Shown piece after piece: positions 43,099 through 51,064 of a stretch of 64,000 nucleotides of DNA. Numbering within the stretch: the stretch's first letter is position 1; each line of letters starts with the position of its first letter. The notes beneath the pieces are model-generated. The model made no database searches, was not told the DNA's origin, and saw nothing but the letters and a program-made list of their open reading frames with translations. The stretch is from the NCBI GenBank assembly GCA_026014585.1, contig JAOZIA010000022.1, forward strand, positions 62,001-126,000, written 5' to 3'. The position numbers and the translations under genes were made by a program. The stretch is from Candidatus Bathyarchaeota archaeon. Lineage in GTDB: Archaea > Thermoproteota > Bathyarchaeia > Bathyarchaeales > Bathycorpusculaceae.

Positions 43099-44004
43099 CT
43101 AACTTTTGGGTTCAACTTGTAATGTCGTGTGCTTAATCCCGAATTTATCAATCAGCAATCGATTAATTTTCTCAATAAGCACGGTTACGTCGGCAGTACT
43201 GGTTATGTTTGCCTCTATCTGCGCTGTCAAGGAATACATACCTGAAGTGATTTCCCATAGGTGCATGTCTGTGATGGCAACGACTTGGGGAAAGTTAGCT
43301 TTGATTTCTGCAGTTACAACATTGATGTTCATGCCTTTGGGTGCGGTCTCCATCAGCACATTAACTGAATCACGCATCAACCCAAAAGCCCAAACAAAAA
43401 TCAACATTGAAATCCCAATACCCAACAAGGGGTCAATGATGTACCAGCCTGTTACTGAGACTATAACTGCACCAATAATAATGGCTATAGATGATGCCAT
43501 GTCTGCGAACATGTGCAGAAAAGCTCCTTTAATGTTCAAGTCATTTTTTGTGCTGTTGTGAAGGAGCAGAATACTTATGCCGTTTGCAGCCAACCCTGCT
43601 AATGCGACCAGAAACATTTCAAAACCCAGTACAGGCTGGGGATGTAGTAATCGTTCTATGCCTTGGTAGAATATGTAAGCTGTTACAGCAAAGAGGAATA
43701 TGCTGTTGGCGAGGGCGGCGAGGATTTCTGCGCGGTAGTATCCGTAGGTTCGGTGGTGGCAAGGTTGTTTGCAGGCGATTATGATTGCGGTAAAGCTGAT
43801 TGCTAAGGCGAATAGGTGAGTGAACATGTGACCTGCATCACTTGCTAGTGCTAGGCTACCGGTTAGGATGCTACCAAAAACTTCGATTACCATGACGGCG
43901 GCGGTTATGGTCATGGACAGGAGTAGGCGGGTTTTTGTGACGTTTTTGTATTCATGGATGTTAGATATTTTGTCTGTATTGGGGTCGTGACTGTGATTCG
44001 GCAT
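43099..44004 (-). CDS. Cation diffusion facilitator (CzcD-like metal exporter)
   Basis: The 301-residue protein has a His-rich start (MPNHSHDPNTD), six membrane helices with the metal-site residues LASDAGHMFTHL (helix 2) and HMFADMASS (helix 5), and a C-terminal ferredoxin-like domain (ITDMHLWEITSGMYSLTAQI). It exports Zn2+ or a related ion in exchange for protons. Confidence 0.9.
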   Translation of the reverse strand: MPNHSHDPNTDKISNIHEYKNVTKTRLLLSMTITAAVMVIEVFGSILTGSLALASDAGHMFTHLFALAISFTAIIIACKQPCHHRTYGYYRAEILAALANSIFLFAVTAYIFYQGIERLLHPQPVLGFEMFLVALAGLAANGISILLLHNSTKNDLNIKGAFLHMFADMASSIAIIIGAVIVSVTGWYIIDPLLGIGISMLIFVWAFGLMRDSVNVLMETAPKGMNINVVTAEIKANFPQVVAITDMHLWEITSGMYSLTAQIEANITSTADVTVLIEKINRLLIDKFGIKHTTLQVEPKS

Positions 44005-44111
44005 TATTCAACCAACATTTAACCAAGGTTTAAGTTCTTTATTTAACAATAACTCATTCAACGTCAACTTTTTAACAATTAAAAACAAAGAAGGCAACAA
44101 GCCAAACAAGG

Positions 44112-44263
44112 AATCTTTAAATAAGCGACATAACACCTTATTTTTGGCTGACTTTTGGCACCTTATTGGTGCCGTAGCGCCCTCAAAAAGCCACGCAGTG
44201 AAGGGCATGTCGGTTTTTTGATGAGCGCTACGCCAATTTAACTAATATACAGGAGACGATTTT
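44112..44263 (+). promoter_or_regulatory. TATA box and structured leader before the secreted protein
   Basis: A TATA-like CTTTAAATAAG lies at ~44115, so a start near 44140 is expected and the leader would be ~120 bases. It holds two adjacent hairpins: GGCACC-TTATT-GGTGCC (44157-44173) and CGTAGCGC (44173-44180) with GCGCTACG (44225-44232), the latter with further pairing of CTCAAAAA against TTTTTTGATGAG inside. The ribosome site CAGGAGA follows. This may be a riboswitch-like or protein-bound leader; no known class was recognised. Confidence 0.45.
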
Positions 44264-44824
44264 TTGAAGAAACACAGCAATAAATATCTGCGCATAGTTT
44301 TGGCTTTTGCAGGTTTTTGCCTAATCTTTTTGGCTACAACTGTATCTGCAAACCCTCCAGGAATAACCCTGACCAGCTGTGACTCCACAGGCACCCAAAC
44401 CGAATCCTACACTGTAGGCCAAGCAATGTGCCTTAGCGGAACAGGTTTTGCACCATCTACAACCTATAACGTGTACGTTGTTAACCATACAGAATGGACC
44501 GAGGGCAGAGCAATTCCTGAGCGGGTCGCTGGGTCAGCAACCAGCTTAACTACGGATGAATCTGGCGAGTTTTTTGCGTTCGTCATGTGGTCCACTGCAG
44601 AGGAAGGCGTAACTGACATGCTTGTTGATGCGGACGGTAACGGCGTATACAACAGCGCCATAGACGCGTTAGATGATAACCACGTTACCAGCCTGTTTGT
44701 TGTTCCCGAGTACCCTTTGGGCGTATTGATTGCTGTGGTCACGGGATTTGTGGCATTTGTTGTTTTCAAAAACATCGGTGGCTTCCGAGAAAGCTTCCTG
44801 AAACTCTTGCATTTGTATAGTTAG
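44264..44824 (+). CDS. Exported protein with C-terminal PEYP-helix anchor
   Basis: The 186-residue product starts at TTG behind CAGGAGA. It has a signal peptide (IVLAFAGFCLIFLATTVSAN), a beta domain (SYTVGQAMCLSGTGFAPSTT), and a C-terminal VPEYPLGVLIAVVTGFVAFV followed by a short basic tail. The PEYP plus helix plus basic end resembles the archaeal PEF-CTERM sorting signal, so it may be processed by an archaeosortase and fixed to lipid. The leader upstream is structured. Confidence 0.68.
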   Translation: MKKHSNKYLRIVLAFAGFCLIFLATTVSANPPGITLTSCDSTGTQTESYTVGQAMCLSGTGFAPSTTYNVYVVNHTEWTEGRAIPERVAGSATSLTTDESGEFFAFVMWSTAEEGVTDMLVDADGNGVYNSAIDALDDNHVTSLFVVPEYPLGVLIAVVTGFVAFVVFKNIGGFRESFLKLLHLYS

Positions 44825-44944
44825 TAAGCTGTTGATGGTTGGTTGGCAGAGTTTAGTGGGGTTTAATTTGGGTATAATGTGTGCGTAAATTTGAAAAATC
44901 GTTTAATAGGCTTTTGAGGTTTTGAGGGCTGAGGAACAGCCAAG

Positions 44945-45271
44945 ATGAACCAGAAAACTGCAAATCAACTCCGCATTTACAAGATTGACATGTCCCAAAC
45001 TGCCAAAGATGGCGCCTTCCAATGCCCAAACTGTAAAACAATCATCTCCCCCGATGACACATCCGAAAAAGTCTACACCATCTACAGCATCGCTTTAACC
45101 GACAACAACCTTCAAGAAATGGTGCTTCACTGCAAAAAATGCCTCAGCACTATACATTTAGTTGGGTTCCGCGAAATCCGTCCCTCCAAAAAACATCCAA
45201 ACTCCAAAAGGCAAGGTAACCCACATCTAAATCCCCCTCAAGAGGCAAAATTTGAAAACAGCACCGTCTAA
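44945..45271 (+). CDS. Zinc-ribbon protein of unknown function
   Basis: The 108-residue product has FQCPNCKTIISPDD and LHCKKCLSTIHLVGF, a four-Cys zinc ribbon in its middle, and a basic Pro/Asn-rich tail. GAGG lies 12 bases before the ATG. It may be a nucleic-acid-binding protein. Confidence 0.62.
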   Translation: MNQKTANQLRIYKIDMSQTAKDGAFQCPNCKTIISPDDTSEKVYTIYSIALTDNNLQEMVLHCKKCLSTIHLVGFREIRPSKKHPNSKRQGNPHLNPPQEAKFENSTV

Positions 45272-45372
45272 GGCAACTAGAAAGAAAAACAAAATTTGCT
45301 CATGCTTGGCTGTTGCCTTTTCTCCTTTCCTTATCAGCTCCAGATGACTGCACTACCTAAAAATCTGCGTGT

Positions 45373-46065
45373 TCACCTAAATTTTGAGTGCTGATACGTG
45401 TAGTCTTTGCTGTTGTAGGCGTTAACTGTTCTTCTTGTGCTTGAACGCAGCATATCTGAGGCGCAAAACGCGATGTTTAAAACATCAACGGTTAGGTTCA
45501 TAGCGTATTCTAAACCCATTATTGCAAGAATCGACGTGGACAGCAAGGGTTGCAGTGGCGACTCTTGGCTTAGGCGGTCTTTGGCAAGTTCAATTTGGGG
45601 CAAGGGCACGATACCCCGCGAGATAATGACGGAGTCGTAGTAGCGTTTTTGCGTGGGCGCTTCAAGTTCAGCTTCGAGAATGCTGGGATCATCTATCTCC
45701 GCACTGAAACAGTTTTGGACAACATTGATTGCCCGCATACAATCCACTTTGTCTTCAAAATCTACCCCCTTCAAAATCACTTCACCGCCCGCTGCTTTAA
45801 GCCTGAACCGAAACATTTCCCCGTCACGGTAGAGTTCATATTTTGGACTTATGAGTCGCAGGTTGGTGATTATAGTTTGGTCATCGATAGGGGCGTCACA
45901 GTTGAGTTTGATTTGTTCTATAATGTTTAGGCATTCGCCTTGTTTGTCGAATGGTCCCCCAAATCCAACGATTTGGTATTTGTCATCAAATAAACGGAAG
46001 TGACTTTTGTTTTGAAAATCGCGGTAAACCTGAAATTTGGGGCACATAAAACAAGTTAACGGCAT
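45373..46065 (-). CDS. Tandem DUF1508 (YegP-like) protein
   Basis: I place the start at the ATG at 46065 (MPLTCFMCPKFQVYRDFQNK); the open frame continues 216 bases upstream into the neighbour gene but without sensible protein there. The product has 230 residues with two DUF1508 modules: KFQVYRDFQNKSHFRLF with IVGFGGPFDKQGECLNII, and KYELYRDGEMFRFRLKAAGG with EVILKGVDFEDKVDCMRAIN. The C-terminal ~90 residues are helical. DUF1508 modules are small strand-rich units of unknown role. A CxxC near the start may bind metal. Confidence 0.7.
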   Translation of the reverse strand: MPLTCFMCPKFQVYRDFQNKSHFRLFDDKYQIVGFGGPFDKQGECLNIIEQIKLNCDAPIDDQTIITNLRLISPKYELYRDGEMFRFRLKAAGGEVILKGVDFEDKVDCMRAINVVQNCFSAEIDDPSILEAELEAPTQKRYYDSVIISRGIVPLPQIELAKDRLSQESPLQPLLSTSILAIMGLEYAMNLTVDVLNIAFCASDMLRSSTRRTVNAYNSKDYTYQHSKFR

Positions 46066-46183
46066 CTCTGAAATAAGATTTTCGCATAAGCTGCAAAATT
46101 TAGTAAAACACACTATACAATAAAGAAAACAGGGAACCGCCACAAGCCTTCTTGAAATCTTTAAAATATTCGTGTTTTCAGGG

Positions 46184-46714
46184 TTACACCTGCAGATTTG
46201 CCCGCTCCACCCCACGCCGCAACAGCCGTGAACGTGCTTCAGCCAAAACCCGCTTGTGGGTAACAGGCAACCCCAAATCATTAGCCGTCAACGACACGAT
46301 TTTCTGCACCAAAACCTGAGCCGCCCGAGCAATCTCCTCAACCTCAGCAATGTCGGCTTCATCACAACCCACACAAGCGCAGGTAAAGGGAAAATTCAAG
46401 TCCACTTCAATGCGGTTTTTCTTATAATCAAAATCCACCAAGTCAAACGGCTCTAACCTGCAAATCTGTGGGCGTACAGAGTAAATTTTGCATTTATTGT
46501 CCTCACCCAAAAACCAGCAGCCTCCATCTTCTTTGCGTTTAACCCATAAAACCCCATTCTCATCTGGACCCTCAACAAAATCCGCAAACCCCTTCTCTTC
46601 GATACGTTTTTTCTCGGTTTTGCTCACGTCGGGCGGCTGCATTTTACAGCATGTTCCGCAGTTTTTGCATTTGAAACCTACGTTATTGGGAAAAACAACA
46701 TTATTGAAGTTCAA
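46184..46714 (-). CDS. YkgJ-family putative zinc/iron-cluster protein
   Basis: The 176-residue protein has the YkgJ pattern FKCKNCGTCCKMQPPDV at the start, CWFLGEDNKCKIYSVRPQIC in the middle and CACVGC later, eight or so Cys that bind a metal or Fe-S cluster. The family is widespread in archaea and lacks a settled function. Confidence 0.82.
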   Translation of the reverse strand: MNFNNVVFPNNVGFKCKNCGTCCKMQPPDVSKTEKKRIEEKGFADFVEGPDENGVLWVKRKEDGGCWFLGEDNKCKIYSVRPQICRLEPFDLVDFDYKKNRIEVDLNFPFTCACVGCDEADIAEVEEIARAAQVLVQKIVSLTANDLGLPVTHKRVLAEARSRLLRRGVERANLQV

Positions 46715-46786
46715 GGTAGTTTAGACGTAGAGAAAAGGGTTAATTAGGATTTGGGAAACGCAGTGTTACATTTCAGGAAGGCAACA

Positions 46787-47260
46787 TTAGTTGGGCAGGT
46801 CAAATCCTGTTGCTTCTCTAAATTTTGTTTTGAAAATCCATTCGAAATTATTCATGTTTCGGGGGTAAATAGAGATTAGTTTTTTGTTTCTACTGTGATA
46901 AATTGCCATCTTCCTTTTCATATTTCGGACATATTCAGTTCTCGTATGATTGTCGTCGGCATCTACAAGTCCCCAATACTCAACATAAACATCAAAATCG
47001 GGCAGATAGAAATCAGGTCGGCGTATATGGTAATCAGGAGAGTCTTCGTAACGGTAATTAATGCCCTGTTCAGCAAAATAATCTGCAATTCTTTTTTCTT
47101 GAATACTTTTAACAGCTTCGCCTTTTAGTGTCGTTGATTTAATGCCATATTCTCTTGTTTGACTGGCATTTGACGATTTTATTATGGCCCAAATTATTAC
47201 AACTACAAATAAGAATATCCATATTATTACAATTGAAAATAAAGGTGTAATGTCAGCCAT
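46787..47260 (-). CDS. Membrane-anchored PD-(D/E)XK-like nuclease
   Basis: The 157-residue protein has an N-terminal membrane helix (residues ~8-27) and a soluble domain with the order of a restriction-endonuclease fold: E55 (KSIQEKRIADYF), YRYE (69-72), RPDFYLPDF (81-89) and VYVEYWG (91-97), then a Lys-rich helix (YVRNMKRKMAIYHSRN). The domain resembles those attached to UvrD-like helicases. Membrane attachment is unusual; a role in degrading incoming DNA is possible but unproven. Confidence 0.6.
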   Translation of the reverse strand: MADITPLFSIVIIWIFLFVVVIIWAIIKSSNASQTREYGIKSTTLKGEAVKSIQEKRIADYFAEQGINYRYEDSPDYHIRRPDFYLPDFDVYVEYWGLVDADDNHTRTEYVRNMKRKMAIYHSRNKKLISIYPRNMNNFEWIFKTKFREATGFDLPN

Positions 47261-47337
47261 GCCTGTTGATATAACAAGGAAGCTTTTTTAAAATTTGTGA
47301 ACCTTTGGTTCTTATGTACCTATTAAGTGATACGCTA

Positions 47338-47607
47338 CTATTTTTTGGGTTTATACACTATTAGAGTGTTAGGCAGGTTATCGCCTCGTTTAGTTTTCCA
47401 AATATTTCCCAATTGGCAGGCAAATCCGTGCTTAGACGCGAGCGCTTTAATGCATTCTATGGTCTGTTCCTCAAAATTGCCACTCAGCATAACCTGATAA
47501 CCACCCAATGCAGATACAGGAGCCACCAACTGCAAGTTCTGTCCATCCAAACCCGCACAACCCTCAAGCAATTCCTTTATGAGGGCGATTGCTTCGTTTC
47601 GCTTCAA
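47338..47607 (-). CDS. Small unknown protein coupled to the macrodomain gene
   Basis: The 89-residue product (KRNEAIALIKELLEGCAGLD, MLSGNFEEQTIECIKALASK) has an alpha-beta pattern and no recognised family. Its ATG overlaps the stop of the macrodomain gene by four bases, so both are translated together and may act in the same ADP-ribose-related process (inference). Confidence 0.6.
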   Translation of the reverse strand: MKRNEAIALIKELLEGCAGLDGQNLQLVAPVSALGGYQVMLSGNFEEQTIECIKALASKHGFACQLGNIWKTKRGDNLPNTLIVYKPKK

Positions 47608-48152
47608 TACAACCCCTTCAGGGTGTTGGCGTAAATGTCAAAATCCACTTTAGAAAACAGCACAAACGTCACCCGCTCCAAATCATCGTCGCTTTTTAGG
47701 AAATCAACCACCGCTTTTAATGCCACCTGAGCCGCTTCCTCTGTAGGGTAGCCATACGCGCCTGTGCTGATAGAAGGGAACGCTACGGTTTTAAGCCCCT
47801 TCTGCACCGCCAATTTAAGGCAGTTCCGATACGCAAGCCGAAGCAGTTTGGATTCATCCTGCAAGCCTCCCCGCCAGATGGGACCAACCGTGTGAATCAC
47901 GAATTTTGCCTTGAGATTCCCGCCCGATGTGATAACTGCCTGTCCAGTGGGTAATCCATCAGGCCAATCTGTCGCACGGATTTTTTTGCATTCTTCGAGG
48001 ATTTTTGGTCCGCCCACACGGTGAATTGCGCCATCCACGCCTCCGCCGCCCAACAGTGTGCTGTTTGCTGCGTTTACGATTGCGTCTGCTTTTACATTGG
48101 TTATGTCGTCTTGGATGAGTTGTAGTTTAGTTATTGCGACATTTATTTCCAT
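47604..48152 (-). CDS. Macrodomain protein (ADP-ribose-binding hydrolase)
   Basis: The 182-residue protein has the canonical macrodomain motifs: DITNVKADAIVNAANSTLLG, GGGVDGAIHRVGGPKILEEC, TGQAVITSGGNLKAKFVIHT and SISTGAYGYPTEEAAQVAL. Members remove ADP-ribose from proteins or hydrolyse O-acetyl-ADP-ribose in the cytoplasm. It is the first gene of a two-gene unit. Confidence 0.92.
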   Translation of the reverse strand: MEINVAITKLQLIQDDITNVKADAIVNAANSTLLGGGGVDGAIHRVGGPKILEECKKIRATDWPDGLPTGQAVITSGGNLKAKFVIHTVGPIWRGGLQDESKLLRLAYRNCLKLAVQKGLKTVAFPSISTGAYGYPTEEAAQVALKAVVDFLKSDDDLERVTFVLFSKVDFDIYANTLKGLY

Positions 48153-48173
48153 AAACTAACACTTCCCGTCAGC

Positions 48174-48815
48174 CTATATAACTGTGCTAATCGCAGACCA
48201 AAGCGCGGAACCAAAAAACCATAAACCAAACCCGACAAACACTGCTACACAAAACAGTACAACACCCTGATGCACTCGCTCAGTCCAGAACCGCTGAGAC
48301 TTAAAAATTGCCCAACCAGCCACGGCGTACCAGAGAAAATCACAGCTCCAATGCACCCCCGCGAACACGGAAAACCCCCAAAACCCAAAAAGTTTCGCAT
48401 TCAAAACCAGCGCTGTTCCAATGGTTAGCCACCAAAGGATGAAGCCTGCGTTGGCTGCCGTTGTGTAGATGCCTGCTAAAATGGAGTCGCGTTTGGTGAT
48501 AGGCGGGGGGTTTTCTTGCTTGTGACGGTTACGGAATGTTTGTACACCCATAAAAACCATCAAAGCACCCCCAACTAAGCCGACCGTGACCTGCACAAAG
48601 AGCGGAATAGCGAACTGGCTGAGAGCAAAAAATATGAGACACATCAAAGGAAACTCAACGATACCGTGCCCAACTGCGATTAGGGCGCCTGCGGTTTTGC
48701 TTTTTGCGGATTTTTGGATGGTGACGGCAAAGAGTGGACCAGGCATGAGTACGCCTGAGAGTGAAATCAACACAACGGAGGCTAAGAATACGTAAAAGTT
48801 AGTTATATAATCCAA
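48174..48815 (-). CDS. LysE-family amino-acid exporter
   Basis: From the TTG at 48815 (AGAGGAGG lies 10 bases upstream) the product has 213 residues; an ATG at 48839 would place that ribosome site inside the gene. It has six helices and the LysE/RhtB signature VLISLSGVLMPGPLFAVTIQ, then GALIAVGHGIVEFPLM. It exports amino acids or small solutes. Confidence 0.82.
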   Translation of the reverse strand: MDYITNFYVFLASVVLISLSGVLMPGPLFAVTIQKSAKSKTAGALIAVGHGIVEFPLMCLIFFALSQFAIPLFVQVTVGLVGGALMVFMGVQTFRNRHKQENPPPITKRDSILAGIYTTAANAGFILWWLTIGTALVLNAKLFGFWGFSVFAGVHWSCDFLWYAVAGWAIFKSQRFWTERVHQGVVLFCVAVFVGFGLWFFGSALWSAISTVI

Positions 48816-49030
48816 GCGTGCACTGCCTCCTCTATTCATTATTAGTTTTGCGTTGTTGCATTAAGTGTTTATGGCACGCAACATTCCTATTTGCCACCTA
48901 TTAGGCTCCTAATAGCCAACCTATGCAGAAACAATAAGGAGAGGTCCAAGAAAAACCTAAGAGGAAGGCTCTCTAATGGCGCATTTTTCAACCAAAAAAA
49001 TTATGAGCAAATTTAAACATGCCTTTTCTG

Positions 49031-49639
49031 TTATCGCTTTTTGGGTTTAGTTTTCTTTTTGCTTGCGCCCTTACTTTTCTGCGGCTTACTCTTACTTGCA
49101 ACTGGCGGAGTTATCTGCTCAAAAATCATCGTTGACATAAAACGCACCCCACGCATACCATCAACCATCACTGCCAAATTTGAAATACCCTCATCCAACG
49201 CACGCTTCAACTCTTCTATAGCGATGCTTTTTTGATAAACAGCCTGCAAAGGATTACTTTCACAGTCGGGAGTTCGGGGGATTGTTGCGGATTTGCCGAT
49301 GCCGCATTCAAACAGTAGCAATGCGATGTCTTTTTGTATGAGGGGTGTAGCTAACGAAGTAAGCAGGCAGTAATCGCCCAATGCAGCTTCAAAACCAGCC
49401 AATGCCGCAGCCGCGGGTTTTTGGAGTTCTTGTGGGTCAACAACAAATCTGGCTATGGCGGGAACATGTTTGGCGTAGGCGTCTGCTTGCTCTTGTGAGG
49501 AAACAACTATAACGACCTCATCCACGTACTCACAAACGTTGCTTACAGCTGTTTTTATGAAGGGTTTGCCGTTAACTTCCATGAGTCCTCTGTCTTGACC
49601 TGCTTCGTTAAAGGGTAAAATGATTGCTGACCTGTTCAT
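49031..49639 (-). CDS. MobA-like NTP transferase
   Basis: The start at 49639 follows AAGGTG and gives MNRSAIILPFNEAGQDRGLM, the nucleotide-binding start of the MobA/GT-A type, followed by VNGKPFIKTAVSNV. The usual LAGGxSxRxG is changed to LPFNEAGQDRG, so the nucleotide loop is unusual. The end has a Lys-rich tail (KSKPQKSKGASKKKTKPKKR). It may be a molybdenum-cofactor guanylyl- or a sugar nucleotidyltransferase; the exact role is open. Confidence 0.65.
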   Translation of the reverse strand: MNRSAIILPFNEAGQDRGLMEVNGKPFIKTAVSNVCEYVDEVVIVVSSQEQADAYAKHVPAIARFVVDPQELQKPAAAALAGFEAALGDYCLLTSLATPLIQKDIALLLFECGIGKSATIPRTPDCESNPLQAVYQKSIAIEELKRALDEGISNLAVMVDGMRGVRFMSTMIFEQITPPVASKSKPQKSKGASKKKTKPKKR

Positions 49640-49707
49640 TTGAATGCACCTTGCCAACATAGAAACGTGAATGTTTTTAGATTTATCGGAAAAATAAAAA
49701 GGGTTTG

Positions 49708-49953
49708 TTAGAGTTTGCTAATCAGTGACAGCGCCGCAACAACTAGGAATGCGATGCCAGTCCAGAATAGGTCTCCGCTGGTGAGCAAGTACACGACTAT
49801 GGCGACAATCGCGGCGGGGATGAGCACCAGAAACAGCTTAATTACAATGATTATGGCAAGAGCGATAATTACCAGAACAATTAGTGCGGTTAAGTCAAGG
49901 TTAAAGCTGCCTAAGGTGAAATGAAGCAATAAGGTAAGCAAAGAGAAGTCCAT
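49708..49953 (-). CDS. Small membrane protein
   Basis: The 81-residue product is hydrophobic over nearly its full length, with three helices (DLTALIVLVIIALAIIIVIK, LFLVLIPAAIVAIVVYLLTS, WTGIAFLVVAALSLISKL). No family is recognised. Confidence 0.55.
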   Translation of the reverse strand: MDFSLLTLLLHFTLGSFNLDLTALIVLVIIALAIIIVIKLFLVLIPAAIVAIVVYLLTSGDLFWTGIAFLVVAALSLISKL

Positions 49954-50007
49954 ACAGATACCTCAAAAACATTTTGCTATGCATAGTAATATAGGTTGTG
50001 CCCAGCG

Positions 50008-50517
50008 TTAAGCCTTGATTTTTGAGCGGATTTTAGGGATAACTTCCTTTTGGGCTTGCAACACGCCAAAAGAGGAAATCCTAAAGTGGTCATCAACCGT
50101 TCGGGTTACACAATTATTCTTAACCAGTTCGCCAAGTCTTGTGCTTACGATTTTGCTGCTTTTGCCCAGTTTAATCTGCAAAGCATCCTTTGAAAGAGAC
50201 GCTTGCTCAACCATTCCAAGCTCGCATCCAACAAACTGCGCCAGCAACCAAACCAAAAGCGCCTCATTATCTGTTAATTTCGCCTTAGAAACCAGCAGGT
50301 TAGCACCTTCCGCTGAGAAAGCCACAAGCCCCTCAAGCTCAGAGGCGATTTTTTGCACATTCACGTTGAGCGCAAGTTTTTTGGCAAGCTCAAAAGTGGG
50401 CAAGGCATTCTTAAAGAAATTATTTATTTGTAGCCAAGCTTCTTGGGGTTCATCTACAAGTTTTTCTTCAAGCTGCCCATATTTTAGGTGAACTTCAACT
50501 TTGACGGCGTTACTCAA
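50008..50517 (-). CDS. Conserved archaeal protein, paralogue of its upstream neighbour
   Basis: The 169-residue product starts at TTG overlapping the stop of the upstream gene (TTGA). It has a helical N-terminal half and a winged-helix-like C-terminal half (LSKDALQIKLGKSSKIVSTR, LGELVKNNCVTRTVDDHFRI), the same plan as the neighbour. The pair probably acts together. The function is unknown. Confidence 0.65.
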   Translation of the reverse strand: MSNAVKVEVHLKYGQLEEKLVDEPQEAWLQINNFFKNALPTFELAKKLALNVNVQKIASELEGLVAFSAEGANLLVSKAKLTDNEALLVWLLAQFVGCELGMVEQASLSKDALQIKLGKSSKIVSTRLGELVKNNCVTRTVDDHFRISSFGVLQAQKEVIPKIRSKIKA

Positions 50518-50984
50518 TTCATTTTACCTCTAATTTTGGATATAACATCCTCTTCAACCCATTTCTCGCCCTGAATGGTTAATTTGAAGTCGGGTTTGCT
50601 GGGGTCGGGTTTGAAGACTTGTCCGCGTTTGGTCATTTCATTGAGACGTGCGGGAACCATACTTTTGATGCCGCTTGATTCGAGTAGTTTTTGGACTTGG
50701 GCGGCGGTGTTCTTTTTGTCTTCTGAAGCGTATAAAATCAAGCCGACGTCTTCGTAGTGGGTGAGTTTTTCGCGTGTTACAATTACGGGTCCTTCAGTGG
50801 TTAGTTCAACTATGCCTTTGAGTTGGGCGCCGCTGGGTGTTACCTTGTTTGAGACGAAGTCCCCGAGTTTTTCCATAAAATTTTCGGGAATTGCTTCGAG
50901 AAGGTTCATGACTTCTGTGGGCGAATCTCCCTCTAAAACCAGTTCTCCAAAGGCGGTTTTGATTTTGGCTTGAATACGTTTCAT
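50514..50984 (-). CDS. Conserved archaeal protein with winged-helix-like C-terminus
   Basis: The 156-residue product has an N-terminal beta-strand pair (RIQAKIKTAFGELVLEGDSP), a helical part and a winged-helix-like end (TAAQVQKLLESSGIKSMVPA, RLNEMTKRGQVFKPDPSKPD). Both this protein and its neighbour end in I-x-K-IR-x-K. It lies downstream of gatE in the same direction. Confidence 0.65.
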   Translation of the reverse strand: MKRIQAKIKTAFGELVLEGDSPTEVMNLLEAIPENFMEKLGDFVSNKVTPSGAQLKGIVELTTEGPVIVTREKLTHYEDVGLILYASEDKKNTAAQVQKLLESSGIKSMVPARLNEMTKRGQVFKPDPSKPDFKLTIQGEKWVEEDVISKIRGKMN

Positions 50985-51064
50985 TTCGCGGTCTCTCTTG
51001 CATATAAGCGAGTTATGCCTTTTAGAGATTGTTTACATAAAAATGTCAAAAATAAAGGAAAAAA

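Noticed and set aside
43106-43561. Long plus-strand frame opposite the cation exporter gene
   Set aside because: It is the antisense shadow of the clear CDF-family gene and has no coding features of its own.
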